Shown piece by piece: positions 34,516 through 43,089 of a stretch of 54,488 nucleotides of DNA (positions are counted from its first letter, which is position 1; each line of letters opens with the position of its first letter). The notes under the pieces are model-generated. The model was not told the DNA's origin and did no database searches. It was given only the letters and a program-made list of their open reading frames with translations. This stretch comes from Thermoplasmatota archaeon (GTDB lineage: Archaea; Thermoplasmatota; Thermoplasmata; Thermoplasmatales; GCA-001856825): positions 1 to 54,488 of the forward strand of contig JAMCUN010000024.1 of assembly GCA_023381415.1 (NCBI GenBank), read 5' to 3'. Position numbers and translations under genes: made by a program.

Positions 34516-35993
34516 ATTATGTGAGGGATTATTACTTCCCAAAGTATTAGGAATAATACAAACAGGCTCACTGCGGCAACAAGTGCGTCCCTTGCTTTCC
34601 TGTTCTTCTGCAACAGTGGCATGTTCAAGAAAACATACCCACCATCCAGCGGAACTATCGGCAGCAGGTTCATCAATCCCAGCGCAAAGTTCAGCCAGAA
34701 GAGCCAGTAGAATAAGTATTCCAGGTTTAGTGAAACTGGGTTGGAGGTTATCGATAGCTGTATCGATGATGGAAGTGGAAACTCTGAATGGAACGGAAGC
34801 CCAAGATACTCGAAGAAGCCAAGCGGACCACCTGATGCTGGATCCCTGAGGATGCTAAGGTAGGAATACTGGTCGAAGGGTATAAGGCCAAACACTGATA
34901 CCTCCACGCCCATGAATGGATACTCCTTTGAGATTCCTGGGTTGGAAACGCCAGAGGACTGGAGATAAGAATATCTTGAGACGAATGTCACGTTGTAGTA
35001 GTTGTAACTTGTGCCATTGAATGTTTCCACTGGAACGGTCTGCCCGGCCTTGTAGCTGGACTCAGTATTGTTAAAAACAGTATAGTTTGTGATTGCGTGG
35101 TTACCAAGCGAAATGATCACGCTTCCCGGTGTTATTCCTGCTTCGTAGGCCGGATAGTTCTTCAGGACATCCGTGACATAGAGCCCATAAACGACTCTCT
35201 CTGTCACAAGATGGTTGTCCCGTAACAGGGTGACGTTCACGACACTACCAGGAGGAAGGGAGAGGTTGTTAAGGGCAGCATCGTTCGATATTGGTATACC
35301 GCCAACAGATTGTAGTATGTCTCCCGTCTGGAAAGCATGGTTTATCGAGAGAGAAGATTCAACAGGGGCTCCTGGAACAGGAGCAAAGGAATAGGCCATC
35401 AGGATCGCAAGGATTAGGAATATTGCCGTCAGAGTTATGTTCATTCCAGGGCCGGCAGCAAATATTTTTGCCCTGACCTTCGGCTCAACTTTCTTAGTCT
35501 CTTCCTCGTCCGGTTCTACAAATGCGCCTATCGGTATTATCAACCATAGCAAGCCTGTGCTTCTTACAGGCACTCCAAAACGCCTTGCGGCTATCCCATG
35601 AGATGCCTCGTGCAGGGCTACAGCCACTATAAGCCCGATAATCCCCCACGTGATAGGCAGGGCCGGATTGATGCCAGGAAGTGCAAGATAGTATGAGAGC
35701 GAAGGGGCCGAACCCCTGGGTATAGAGAGCACAAGGATTGCCTCCCAGATTAGTAGGATGACTCCCCCGGCGGCCAGTAACGGCATGGCGTAGTAGAAGA
35801 ACGATATGAAATAGTCCCAGAACTTGAATTTTGAAACTCGCTCAATGGTCCTAACGCCCACCTGCGTCTTGATGAGCAGGGCAGGTCCATATGCAGCAAA
35901 ATGGCTCTTGAACTTTGTAATTGCAACATAGAACACGGCCATCCAAGCTACAATCAGTATAGCCAAAATCAGGAGCCAATTCACGGGTCGCAA
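34512..35993 (-). CDS. Membrane M50 (site-2) protease with PDZ-like region
   Basis: A zinc metalloprotease within the membrane, 493 residues. HEASH at 128-132 gives two zinc ligands and the catalytic Glu; NLLPIVPLDGG near the C-terminus carries the third ligand Asp. An N-terminal TM helix (residues 5-25), several more before and after HEASH, and two PDZ-like extracytoplasmic segments (FQTGDILQSVGGIPI and YEAGITPGSVIISLGNH) are visible. Such proteases cut membrane-bound regulators; the target is unknown. The start is TTG; GTG at 35984 is an alternative. Confidence 0.88.
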   Translation of the reverse strand: MRPVNWLLILAILIVAWMAVFYVAITKFKSHFAAYGPALLIKTQVGVRTIERVSKFKFWDYFISFFYYAMPLLAAGGVILLIWEAILVLSIPRGSAPSLSYYLALPGINPALPITWGIIGLIVAVALHEASHGIAARRFGVPVRSTGLLWLIIPIGAFVEPDEEETKKVEPKVRAKIFAAGPGMNITLTAIFLILAILMAYSFAPVPGAPVESSLSINHAFQTGDILQSVGGIPISNDAALNNLSLPPGSVVNVTLLRDNHLVTERVVYGLYVTDVLKNYPAYEAGITPGSVIISLGNHAITNYTVFNNTESSYKAGQTVPVETFNGTSYNYYNVTFVSRYSYLQSSGVSNPGISKEYPFMGVEVSVFGLIPFDQYSYLSILRDPASGGPLGFFEYLGLPFHSEFPLPSSIQLSITSNPVSLNLEYLFYWLFWLNFALGLMNLLPIVPLDGGYVFLNMPLLQKNRKARDALVAAVSLFVLFLILWEVIIPHII

Positions 35994-36363
35994 TCAGAAA
36001 TGGTCTATTAATCATTTCTTTTGCTTTTAATTCACGCATGTATCGAGAATTATATTCCCAGTAGAATTGCCTCAGGCATCGCGAAGGAGGCATTGTTGCA
36101 AATATTCCTGTGACTATCGCCAAATCCAGTTTTCATCAGAGAAGAGGTGGACGATTGGCTCAGGCAGAGGCAAGTTGAAACAGCAGCATTACTGATATAA
36201 CTCTAAAAATAATAAGTGGTGGAGCAGAATTTTACTTAAAAATAGACTGATGCAGAATTTATTGAAGGAGACCTAAGGAGCTAGAAGCCATCGGACACAA
36301 TTTATTTCAATTGTACTCTAGTATGCGTCTATAAGGATTTATACCATTCATTATTGAGAGGAC
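35994..36363. other. Non-coding gap with a TATA-like box for OsmC
   Basis: I see no supported gene here. A TTTATA element at about 36338-36344 lies about 23 nt before the OsmC ATG. A 6-bp inverted repeat (TGCCTC at 36068-36073, GAGGCA at 36087-36092) sits near the protease end. The rest has no tRNA fold, no repeat array and only short frames. Confidence 0.5.
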
Positions 36364-36792
36364 ATGAGGGCCAAAGTGGAATGGGTGGACGGCTTGACTT
36401 TTCTATCCTCTGACGATTCTGGTCATTATGTCATACTTGATCATTCGGAAGACAAGTCTGCGCAAAAAGGGAGTTCTCCGACAAACATGTTGCTGGAGGC
36501 CATGTGCGGATGCACTGCAATGGATGTGATTTCGATACTTAAGAAAAAGAAGGAGCCTGTTACGGGTCTTGAAGTCATAGCAGATGGAACTAGGGCGACG
36601 GAACACCCAAAGGTTTTCACAGATATTAACATTGAGTACGTTGCCTATGGCAACGTGAAGAAGGAGAGCCTGGAAAGGGCAATTGCGCTCAGTCAGGAAA
36701 AATATTGCAATATCTCAATAACCTTGAAGAGGGCAGGGGTTAAGGTTAATGTTTCAAGCAGGATAGTGGAAGGAACATCCGATAGTAAATGA
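36364..36792 (+). CDS. OsmC/Ohr family protein
   Basis: A 142-residue OsmC-like protein. The redox cysteines are in CGCTAMDVISIL (about 42-53) and EKYCNISITLK (about 115-125), the two positions that form the active pair in peroxide-reducing family members. GSSPTNMLLEAM is the usual run before the first cysteine. It probably detoxifies organic peroxides, but many archaeal members are untested. It is a single gene with a TTTATA box about 23 nt upstream of the ATG. Confidence 0.9.
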   Translation: MRAKVEWVDGLTFLSSDDSGHYVILDHSEDKSAQKGSSPTNMLLEAMCGCTAMDVISILKKKKEPVTGLEVIADGTRATEHPKVFTDINIEYVAYGNVKKESLERAIALSQEKYCNISITLKRAGVKVNVSSRIVEGTSDSK

Positions 36793-36930
36793 AGAATCCT
36801 ATCTTGGCAGATCAGAAGGCTTGATTGCGAAGGTCAGGAATTGAATGTGTTTTCGCAATTATATATTGATTTACCAAGAAATTGAGCGTCAAGTGGAGAA
36901 ACACGAGAGTTGGATGAAACTCCCTAACAT

Positions 36931-36938
36931 ATATATAA
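36931..36938 (+). promoter_or_regulatory. TATA box for the eIF5A-agmatinase unit
   Basis: ATATATAA, preceded by AAC, is a strong archaeal TATA box about 31 nt before the eIF5A ATG. With normal spacing the transcript would start 3-8 nt before the ATG, so the message is nearly leaderless. No ribosome binding site is present. Confidence 0.6.
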
Positions 36939-36965
36939 AGCACTATCTTTAACCTGAGATAATAA

Positions 36966-37352
36966 ATGAGCTGGCAAGATCAAGAGGTCAGAGAGTTAAA
37001 GGAAAACAAATACATACTGATCGACGATGAACCATGCAAAATAGTTGAAATAACCACCTCCAAGCCTGGAAAGCACGGCGAGGCAAAAGCCAGGATTGTT
37101 GCGATAGGGATTTTCGACAACCAGAAAAGAAGCGTGGTTTATCCGACAAAGCACAAGGTGAAGGTACCTATCATAGAGAAGAAAACTGCGCAGATACTGA
37201 GCATATCACAGAATGAAGGACTATTCATGGACATGGAAACATTTGAGCAGTTCAATATTCCCATCCCAGAAGAGTTCAAGGACAGGGCAAAAAGCGGAGT
37301 GGAAGTGGAGTACTGGGAATCGATGGGAAAAAGGAAACTGATGCGAGTGTAG
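36966..37352 (+). CDS. eif5a: Translation initiation factor 5A (hypusine-containing)
   Basis: Helps the ribosome through difficult peptide bonds. The hypusine loop [14 protein letters not shown] is intact, with Lys36 the expected modified residue. The N-terminal SH3-like and C-terminal OB domains span 128 residues. The stop codon (TAG) directly abuts the ATG of the agmatinase gene. A strong TATA box lies upstream. Confidence 0.96.
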   Translation: MSWQDQEVRELKENKYILIDDEPCKIVEITTSKPGKHGEAKARIVAIGIFDNQKRSVVYPTKHKVKVPIIEKKTAQILSISQNEGLFMDMETFEQFNIPIPEEFKDRAKSGVEVEYWESMGKRKLMRV

Positions 37353-38192
37353 ATGCCTTCGCCTCTGAAGTTTTGCGATTCCTCTGATAGTTACGAGGAT
37401 TCAAGGTACGTTATATTCGGCGTGCCTTTCGACTCGACAGTGTCTTTCAGGTCAGGAGAGAAGTTTGCGCCAAATGAGATAAGAAAGGCATCTTACAATA
37501 TGGAGAGCTACTCAGTGTACAGGGGAGTGGATCTGAAGAACTCTGGAATATTTGACATGGGAGACATAGAGGAGTACCACAAACCTGATGATATGATAGA
37601 GGAAGTTTATTCAGTCGTTGACCGCATAGTATCTGACCGGAAATTCCCTATAATGATGGGAGGTGAACACACAGTGAGCAGCGGTGCAATTCGGAGGATA
37701 AAGAGCAAGGTGATTTTCATAGATGCACATACAGATTACAGGGATTCATATCTCGGGGACAAGAACTCCCATGCCTGCGTGGCAAGGAGGGCCTCTGAAG
37801 TAATTGGCAAAGAGAACATCGTTTCAATAGGTCCGCGATCTATCTCGAGGGAAGAAATTGATGATCAACCCCAGAAGTATTTCACGAGCTTCGAGGTCAA
37901 TGAAGATAAAAGCAACATGAAATCTTTCCTCAGGGAGTTCTGCAATTCTCCTGTATACCTGTCGATAGATTTTGACGGTTTTGATCCAGCATATGCACCA
38001 GGGGTCGGGACACCGGAACCCTTCGGTCTCAATCCAATGATCGTAATGGACGTACTCGAATGTACCAGAGGCAACCTGGTAGGACTTGACGTAAACGAAA
38101 TCACACCTACATTCGACAACGGGAACACCTCTATGCTTGCCGCACGAATCATTCAAGAAGTGGTATCTTATCTAGAAACGTCGAGGAAATGA
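37353..38192 (+). CDS. speB: Agmatinase/arginase-family ureohydrolase
   Basis: A binuclear manganese ureohydrolase. GGEHTVS, FIDAHTDYRD and LSIDFDGFDPAYAPGVGTPEPFG hold the metal ligands. Its length (279) and GVPFDSTVSFRSGEKFAP near the start fit agmatinases, which turn agmatine to putrescine and urea. The start abuts the eIF5A stop. In Haloferax an agmatinase-like gene next to eIF5A is tied to hypusine formation from agmatine, so a modified role is plausible; that link is inference here. The end overlaps the DUF835 gene by 4 nt. Confidence 0.9.
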   Translation: MPSPLKFCDSSDSYEDSRYVIFGVPFDSTVSFRSGEKFAPNEIRKASYNMESYSVYRGVDLKNSGIFDMGDIEEYHKPDDMIEEVYSVVDRIVSDRKFPIMMGGEHTVSSGAIRRIKSKVIFIDAHTDYRDSYLGDKNSHACVARRASEVIGKENIVSIGPRSISREEIDDQPQKYFTSFEVNEDKSNMKSFLREFCNSPVYLSIDFDGFDPAYAPGVGTPEPFGLNPMIVMDVLECTRGNLVGLDVNEITPTFDNGNTSMLAARIIQEVVSYLETSRK

Positions 38193-38788
38193 GTGAAAAT
38201 AAGGTCTACAGGGAAGGGTACAGGGACGGACTGAAATATGCAATCCTGGCAGCCAGGGCCTTGGGCGGCAACGAGGAGTTAATAAAACGGCTGGAGAGGG
38301 AATATTCGGGAGAGGATGGGGAGAATGCAGTCAAGCTTGTTTACGGAGAGACTTATCTCATATATGAGAGGAATAACCAGAAAGGGATGGAAATAATCCT
38401 TGGGGTAGCGGCACAAGAGTTACCAGTCATCGTAATGAGCAGGGACACAAAGAGCAATCTGTCCTCACTAAAGAACGTCAAATTCGCTCCAATAACCTAC
38501 GATGAATCCATTGGGGGCTTCAATCCGGCACAGCTAAGCCAGATGCAGGAATACGTTATAAGTAACCTCACTGAAAGGGGTGTAGTGTACATAGACTGCC
38601 TTGACTACATTTTGTCCACATCAACTTCAGTTCAGAACGTCCTCAGGTTCCTTACAGTTCTCAAGGATAAAATAGTCGACAAGAACGGAATATTCTTACT
38701 ATCACTTAACAAGGATGCCATAGCAAAGCCTGAACTTTCGATGATAGAAAAGGAATTCAAGAATACTATAAAGATTAAGACTGACTAG
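38189..38788 (+). CDS. DUF835 domain protein
   Basis: A 199-residue protein. The first 50 residues are helical (EGYRDGLKYAILAARALGGNEELIKRLE); the rest is a DUF835 domain (GETYLIYERNNQKG, VIVMSRDT, GVVYIDCLDYILSTSTSVQNVLRFLTVLKD). This domain is found in archaea, often near signalling proteins, with no proven function. The start overlaps the agmatinase stop (ATGA). The 3' end overlaps the convergent L10e gene by 14 nt. Confidence 0.82.
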   Translation: MSENKVYREGYRDGLKYAILAARALGGNEELIKRLEREYSGEDGENAVKLVYGETYLIYERNNQKGMEIILGVAAQELPVIVMSRDTKSNLSSLKNVKFAPITYDESIGGFNPAQLSQMQEYVISNLTERGVVYIDCLDYILSTSTSVQNVLRFLTVLKDKIVDKNGIFLLSLNKDAIAKPELSMIEKEFKNTIKIKTD

Positions 38789-39290
38789 CCAGGCTTATGA
38801 CATCAACCCTGGATGGTGTCGGTAGCTTATGAGATGCCATTCTCAAGGCTTCCTTAGCTTTGTCTTCGCCCGTCTTGGGGATCCTGACGACAAGTATCGT
38901 GGAACCTTTCTTTACTCTAGCTGCTGTCCCCACAGGCCTTCCGAACGCTAGGCTCATTCCGCTCGAAATCCTGTCTGCTCCTGCTCCAGTCGCCATTTTG
39001 TGTTCCCTTATGACGTGGTGAGGGAATGGCCTGACCCTCATGAAGTAGCCCTTTTCGCCAAAGTCCCTTATGAGCAGCCTGTTGGACTTGACCCTAGCTG
39101 CTTCCAGCGCAGTATGCCTAATCTGGCAGGATTCCTCTGCAACAAGTCTGAGCTCTATATCGTAGTTACCGTTTATATCCCCGGCTACGAACTGCTGTAT
39201 CCTGGATGCCGGGACTCCTCCCATGTATTCCCTCTTTGTATAGGCGGGTCCAGTTATCTTCCTATACATCCTGCCTGGCTTCCTTACCAT
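38775..39290 (-). CDS. rpl10e: Large ribosomal subunit protein uL16 (L10e)
   Basis: Archaeal L10e/L16, 171 residues, at the tRNA-binding groove of the large subunit. KPGRMYRKITGPAYTKREYM and RPFPHHVIREHKMATGAGADRISSGM are typical. The promoter TTTTATATCC (minus strand, about 39321-39330) lies about 36 nt before the ATG, with an AGGT element between them. Confidence 0.96.
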   Translation of the reverse strand: MVRKPGRMYRKITGPAYTKREYMGGVPASRIQQFVAGDINGNYDIELRLVAEESCQIRHTALEAARVKSNRLLIRDFGEKGYFMRVRPFPHHVIREHKMATGAGADRISSGMSLAFGRPVGTAARVKKGSTILVVRIPKTGEDKAKEALRMASHKLPTPSRVDVISLASQS

Positions 39291-39387
39291 TTATACTACC
39301 TTTCAGGAAAATGATTCAGGATATAAAATCCTTCTCAGTTAAATCAAAGAAAGGTTATTTATTCGTATACTATGATTACCTGAGGAA

Positions 39388-40341
39388 ATGGACGAGATCT
39401 GGATAGAAAAGTACAGGCCCAAGAGACTGAATGAGTTGGTAGGGCAGAGTGTGGTTGTCGAAAGACTGAAAAGTTACATTCAGCAAAAGAATATCCCACA
39501 TCTCCTATTTTCCGGGCCTCCAGGAACGGGGAAGACCACTGCCGCTATCGTTCTAGCAAGGGAACTCTATGGAGAAGTGTGGAAGGAAAATTTCCTGGAG
39601 CTGAACGCCTCCGACGACAGGGGGATTAAGATGGTGAGGGAAACAGTAAAAGACTATTCAAGAATACTCCCAACAAATCCTCTTGGATTCAAGATTTTAT
39701 TTCTGGACGAAGCCGATTACATGACAGACGAAGCACAGGCAGCCCTCAGGAGAACTATGGAGAACTTCACAAGGACAACCAGATTCATAATCTCCTGCAA
39801 TTACTCATCTAAGATCATAGAGCCGATTCAGTCAAGGACGGCAATATTCAGGTTTAAATCTATCCCGACAGAGTCTGTAGTTACAGCACTTTCGGATATA
39901 CTCAAGAAGGAGGGAATAGATTATGAGGCAAAGTCACTTGAAGTGATTGCAGAATTATCATATGGCGACATGAGAAAGGCGATAAACACGCTGCAGGTTG
40001 CAGCTACTTATTCCACAAAAGTTACTGTAAACACGATCTACGAAGCGGCAGGTCTGGTTCACAAAGAGTGGGCCATACAGGTACTCTCCCTTGCGCTGAA
40101 GGGGGAAATATCAAAGGCGAAGTCGATGCTGGAGGATGCAGTTATCAAGCAGGGCATATCAGGACAGGATGTTGTAGAGCAGTTCCACAGAGTGATTTAC
40201 GACTTGCCCGTTGAGAATGCTCTCAAGGCTGACATTCTCTATGCCCTAGGAGAGATAGATTTCAGAATTTCAGAAGGGGCTAGGGAGATAATACAGCTAG
40301 AGAGTTTTCTGGGTTATCTTTTCGGTAAGGGCTCTAAATAA
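39388..40341 (+). CDS. rfcS: Replication factor C small subunit
   Basis: The AAA+ clamp loader subunit for PCNA, 317 residues. WIEKYRPKRLNELVGQ starts the protein, Walker A is GPPGTGKT (43-50), Walker B LDEAD (106-110), and the arginine-finger motif is SRT in QSRTAIFRF, where most RFC proteins have SRC. TTATTTATTCG at about 39352-39362 is the likely promoter element. The stop is 3 nt before the resolvase start. Confidence 0.95.
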   Translation: MDEIWIEKYRPKRLNELVGQSVVVERLKSYIQQKNIPHLLFSGPPGTGKTTAAIVLARELYGEVWKENFLELNASDDRGIKMVRETVKDYSRILPTNPLGFKILFLDEADYMTDEAQAALRRTMENFTRTTRFIISCNYSSKIIEPIQSRTAIFRFKSIPTESVVTALSDILKKEGIDYEAKSLEVIAELSYGDMRKAINTLQVAATYSTKVTVNTIYEAAGLVHKEWAIQVLSLALKGEISKAKSMLEDAVIKQGISGQDVVEQFHRVIYDLPVENALKADILYALGEIDFRISEGAREIIQLESFLGYLFGKGSK

Positions 40342-40344
40342 GAG

Positions 40345-40851
40345 GTGGATACTACGCCAAACGGTTCTGTTTATGAAAGGGAACTCAAATTGATTCTAGC
40401 CGGTAACCCAGATAAATTGGGTAAGATAGGGTGGATTAGGGAGGATGTCAAGAATAGGATAAAGTCAAGGCCATTCCTGGTCGTAAGGGCTGCAGGAAGC
40501 CACGGATTTGATATAATAATCCTCAGGCACGATTTGAGCATCCCGATAGAGATCAAGAGTTCCAAGGAAAGGACCTTGAACTTTTCATCGTCTTCAAACA
40601 GGTCCCAAGAACAAGCTGAGGAATACGTGGAGATGATTTCAAAGACCAAGGTGATGCCTCTCTACGCATACAGGTTGAAAAACGTAAATGGAGACCCGTG
40701 GAGAATTTTCACATTCGATTCGGAATACGAGGGAAGGTACAGAACGTTCGCGGAGATTATACCTAAGTTAGAGGTCACAAGAGGCGGCTCTTTTTCAATG
40801 AAATGGGAAAAGGGTCTAGAACTCACTTCTTTGCTGGAATATCTTTTCTGA
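40345..40851 (+). CDS. hjc: Hjc-like Holliday junction resolvase
   Basis: An archaeal endonuclease of the Hjc fold. VYERELKLIL (Glu11), VVRAAGSHGFDIII (Asp56) and IPIEIKSSKE (Glu69, Lys71) are the catalytic set. At 168 residues it is longer than common Hjc proteins (about 125-145): about 20 extra residues lie between the first helix and the VVRAAGS strand (NPDKLGKIGWIREDVKNRIK), and the C-terminal end is extended. The GTG start and 3-nt gap suggest an operon with the clamp loader. Confidence 0.87.
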   Translation: MDTTPNGSVYERELKLILAGNPDKLGKIGWIREDVKNRIKSRPFLVVRAAGSHGFDIIILRHDLSIPIEIKSSKERTLNFSSSSNRSQEQAEEYVEMISKTKVMPLYAYRLKNVNGDPWRIFTFDSEYEGRYRTFAEIIPKLEVTRGGSFSMKWEKGLELTSLLEYLF

Positions 40852-40857
40852 TCAACT

Positions 40858-41247
40858 TCAAACCACTGCTTCTAATAATTTCTCTTTCTGGCTTCCCCTG
40901 GGAAATTCTAATCCTCTTTCTATTCTTTTGAATTCTATGCTTGTTGGAGATAGTTTTTCTAAAATGTATTCAAGTGCCGACTCAGCGTTTTCAGAGGGGC
41001 CGCAGGTGAAAATGTCTAATGCTACTAGCCCATATTCTGGCCAAGTATGGAAACTTAGGTGCGACTCAGCCAAAAGGATTATTCCACTCACCCCATTTGG
41101 CGAGAATTGATGGTAGTACGACCTGATCTTTGTGAGCTTTCCAAATTTAACTGCACCTTCCATCACCTCCTGCATGGCTTCTGAGCCTGATATCTTCTCG
41201 GGCGCAACACCTTTGAGATCACCAACGAGATGAATACCTATTGACAC
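40858..41247 (-). CDS. speD: S-adenosylmethionine decarboxylase proenzyme
   Basis: Small archaeal/bacterial-type SpeD, 129 residues. The self-cleavage site is Glu61-Ser62 in LAESHLSFHTWPE, which yields the pyruvoyl cofactor at Ser62. FSPNGVSG and DIFTCG are also conserved. It supplies decarboxylated SAM for spermidine, which fits the nearby eIF5A and agmatinase. The GTG start has GGTGA about 10 nt upstream and a TTTATATA element (minus strand, about 41280-41287) for the promoter. Confidence 0.92.
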   Translation of the reverse strand: MSIGIHLVGDLKGVAPEKISGSEAMQEVMEGAVKFGKLTKIRSYYHQFSPNGVSGIILLAESHLSFHTWPEYGLVALDIFTCGPSENAESALEYILEKLSPTSIEFKRIERGLEFPRGSQKEKLLEAVV

Positions 41248-42040
41248 CAGTCCTTCACCGAATTGTCACAAGAAACACCTGTATATAAAGTTTAATTTTC
41301 AGGCTATAAGGATTATTCACATTATGTATAGAATATTAGAACTAAATTCTTGTTTTAGGAATATTTAGAATTATAAAATCTTGAAATGTGATTTTTTTGA
41401 ATGAAAGATATATGTAAATTTTACGAATTTCGTTCACAAAAGGTTTGATAATATTAATAACATTCGCATTCATAGCGGTAAAGTAATTTGCATTCTTTTA
41501 AATTTGATATTAACGAGCCTGTGAGGGCTTCCTCAAAGGGTAATGGCCAAATTTTTTCGAGCTCGGACTTGAAGAGAGCAAGTTTGTTCCATTTGAGTAT
41601 ATTTGTTGGGCGGTGATTTGCCTCTTTCTGTGAAGGAATTTTTTGAGCAGACCTGTTTTGGTATGCAGAAATGGGAAAGTGATAGTTGTGCTTTCGATGA
41701 TATTTTTGGTTGGTGGTTTAACTGTGATATCAGGGAGGTGTTCAACTCCTTTCTGCTAGCTTCCACATCGCCATCAAGGAAAGGAGGAAGAATTTGTTAG
41801 GGTAGAGGAAATCGATTGGCAGTGATTAGAACAAGAAAGGAACTATTGCACATCCATATCTCCCCCAGAAAAATGTATCTCACCTCGGAATCCCAAATGA
41901 CTGTCAAAATCCGTAAGCCCAATAAAACCTCAAAGTCTCCGTTTTAGCATCCCGGATTATAAGGAGTCGTAGAAAAGGTTAATAGGCACGTCACTCTGCA
42001 GATGTTGAGCAAATAGCTCTAGACAAAGGATTGGTAGTAT
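41248..42040. other. AT-rich gap with a possible gene remnant
   Basis: This is the longest stretch without a supported gene. The first part (about 41290-41510) is far more AT-rich than the neighbouring genes. From 41521 there are fragments of open frame in two phases: about 31 codons from 41521 to a TGA near 41614, then 65 codons at 41603-41800 with an aromatic-rich stretch. Together they look like a decayed or frame-shifted gene, but I cannot name a parent. The last 200 nt hold nothing clear apart from weak AT boxes before the ssDNA-binding gene. Confidence 0.4.
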
Positions 42041-42463
42041 ATGGACGAATTTACAAAAGTGAAGGATCTCAACCAGGGATCCAAGAGAGTGACTGTTTTG
42101 GCAAAGGTTTTGAATGTTGGCGAAGCAAAAGACATACAGACAAGGTATGGCGAACAGAAAAAAGTTACCGAGGCAGTCCTAGGCGACGAGACTGGAAAAG
42201 TGACTATGTCACTGTGGAATGACCAAGTGAGTCAAGTAGAAAACGGCGACAGTATAGTCGTGGAGAACGGATACGTAAGCTTTGTTAGGGGTCACATGAG
42301 GCTCAACGTCGGAAAGTACGGAGCAATCAAGAAATCCGAAACACCTGTTGAGTCTGTCAATGAATCTCTTGACATGAGCGAGAAAGAGTATCAACCAGAC
42401 GAAGTTGACAGAAGACCAAGAAGAAGCTTCAACAATAACAGAAATTTTAGAAACAGATTTTAA
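42041..42463 (+). CDS. ssb: OB-fold single-stranded DNA-binding protein
   Basis: A 140-residue RPA/SSB-like protein with one OB fold (about residues 4-100; VKDLNQGSKRVTVLAKVLNVGEA, then VLGDETGKVTMSLWND). The tail is acidic, then basic and Asn/Arg-rich (RRPRRSFNNNRNFRNRF). It resembles the crenarchaeal single-OB SSB type also seen in Thermoplasma, though the tail end is Arg/Phe. The gene is single and convergent with the HNH gene, sharing TTAA-type ends and a hairpin. Confidence 0.88.
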   Translation: MDEFTKVKDLNQGSKRVTVLAKVLNVGEAKDIQTRYGEQKKVTEAVLGDETGKVTMSLWNDQVSQVENGDSIVVENGYVSFVRGHMRLNVGKYGAIKKSETPVESVNESLDMSEKEYQPDEVDRRPRRSFNNNRNFRNRF

Positions 42464-43089
42464 AGGGAATAATTTTTTTCTATTATTCCCACACAATATT
42501 TATCTTTTTTATCTTTAATTATAATTTCCTCGAAGTCAAGTCCCATCTCGAAGATTATGTCATAGACCTTCTTTAGAGAGGGGAAGTCGCAGATTTCACA
42601 GTCTAATGCCTCTCGTAATTCAATTTCAGTGTTTCTGTAGCTAAAGGAATTTAACCTATGGTGCTGGCATTTGTTTCCATACTTTAACAGAGCTTTGCTG
42701 TTGGTTAGGACTTTCACGCTCTCATCAAGCCTTCTTTCAACGATGGGCAGTCCACTGTAGTCGTTTTTGAATGTCTTTATGTGACAGGCTTTACACAGGG
42801 TTATGAGGTTCTTTGTGGAGTCTGTACCGCCTGCTATCCTCGGAACTATATGGTGGACCTCAACCTCTACTCTTAGTCTATCGACTGTGTCGGTATTCTC
42901 AGATATAATCGGGGAGTCTCCACAAATCCTGCATCTATAGCCGTCCCTTTCGAGGACTATTATCTTGGCGATATTCCAGGGCATCCTGCATTCATCCTTA
43001 GAACCTCCCTTGTCATAATCATGAATTTCGCCGAAGTGGGAATACTTCCTTTTCAGTCTCTCGAGCCTATCTTCTATTTCAACGTTCAT
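42460..43089 (-). CDS. HNH endonuclease family protein
   Basis: A 209-residue HNH nuclease. The core is CRICGD with EVHHIVPRIAGGTDSTKNLITLCKACH, giving two CxxC zinc pairs and the catalytic His. The N-terminal part is basic and the C-terminal 70 residues include another pair CEIC. I start at ATG 43089; the frame is open to 43203, but the added part looks like translated promoter sequence. No terminase, intron or restriction partner is nearby, so it may be a solitary nuclease or a repair enzyme; its role is not clear. Confidence 0.8.
   Translation of the reverse strand: MNVEIEDRLERLKRKYSHFGEIHDYDKGGSKDECRMPWNIAKIIVLERDGYRCRICGDSPIISENTDTVDRLRVEVEVHHIVPRIAGGTDSTKNLITLCKACHIKTFKNDYSGLPIVERRLDESVKVLTNSKALLKYGNKCQHHRLNSFSYRNTEIELREALDCEICDFPSLKKVYDIIFEMGLDFEEIIIKDKKDKYCVGIIEKNYSL
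42465..42490. terminator. Hairpin with T-rich loop between convergent genes
   Basis: A perfect 9-bp inverted repeat, GGGAATAAT (42465-42473) and ATTATTCCC (42482-42490), with loop TTTTTTCT. It begins 1 nt after the ssb stop and lies inside the last codons of the HNH gene. On the plus strand the T-run in the loop would suit archaeal termination of ssb. Confidence 0.6.

Noticed and set aside
41533-41766. A 77-codon minus-strand frame in the AT-rich gap
   Set aside because: No domain, no promoter-like element or ribosome binding site, and it overlaps the plus-strand fragments; neither can be called a gene.
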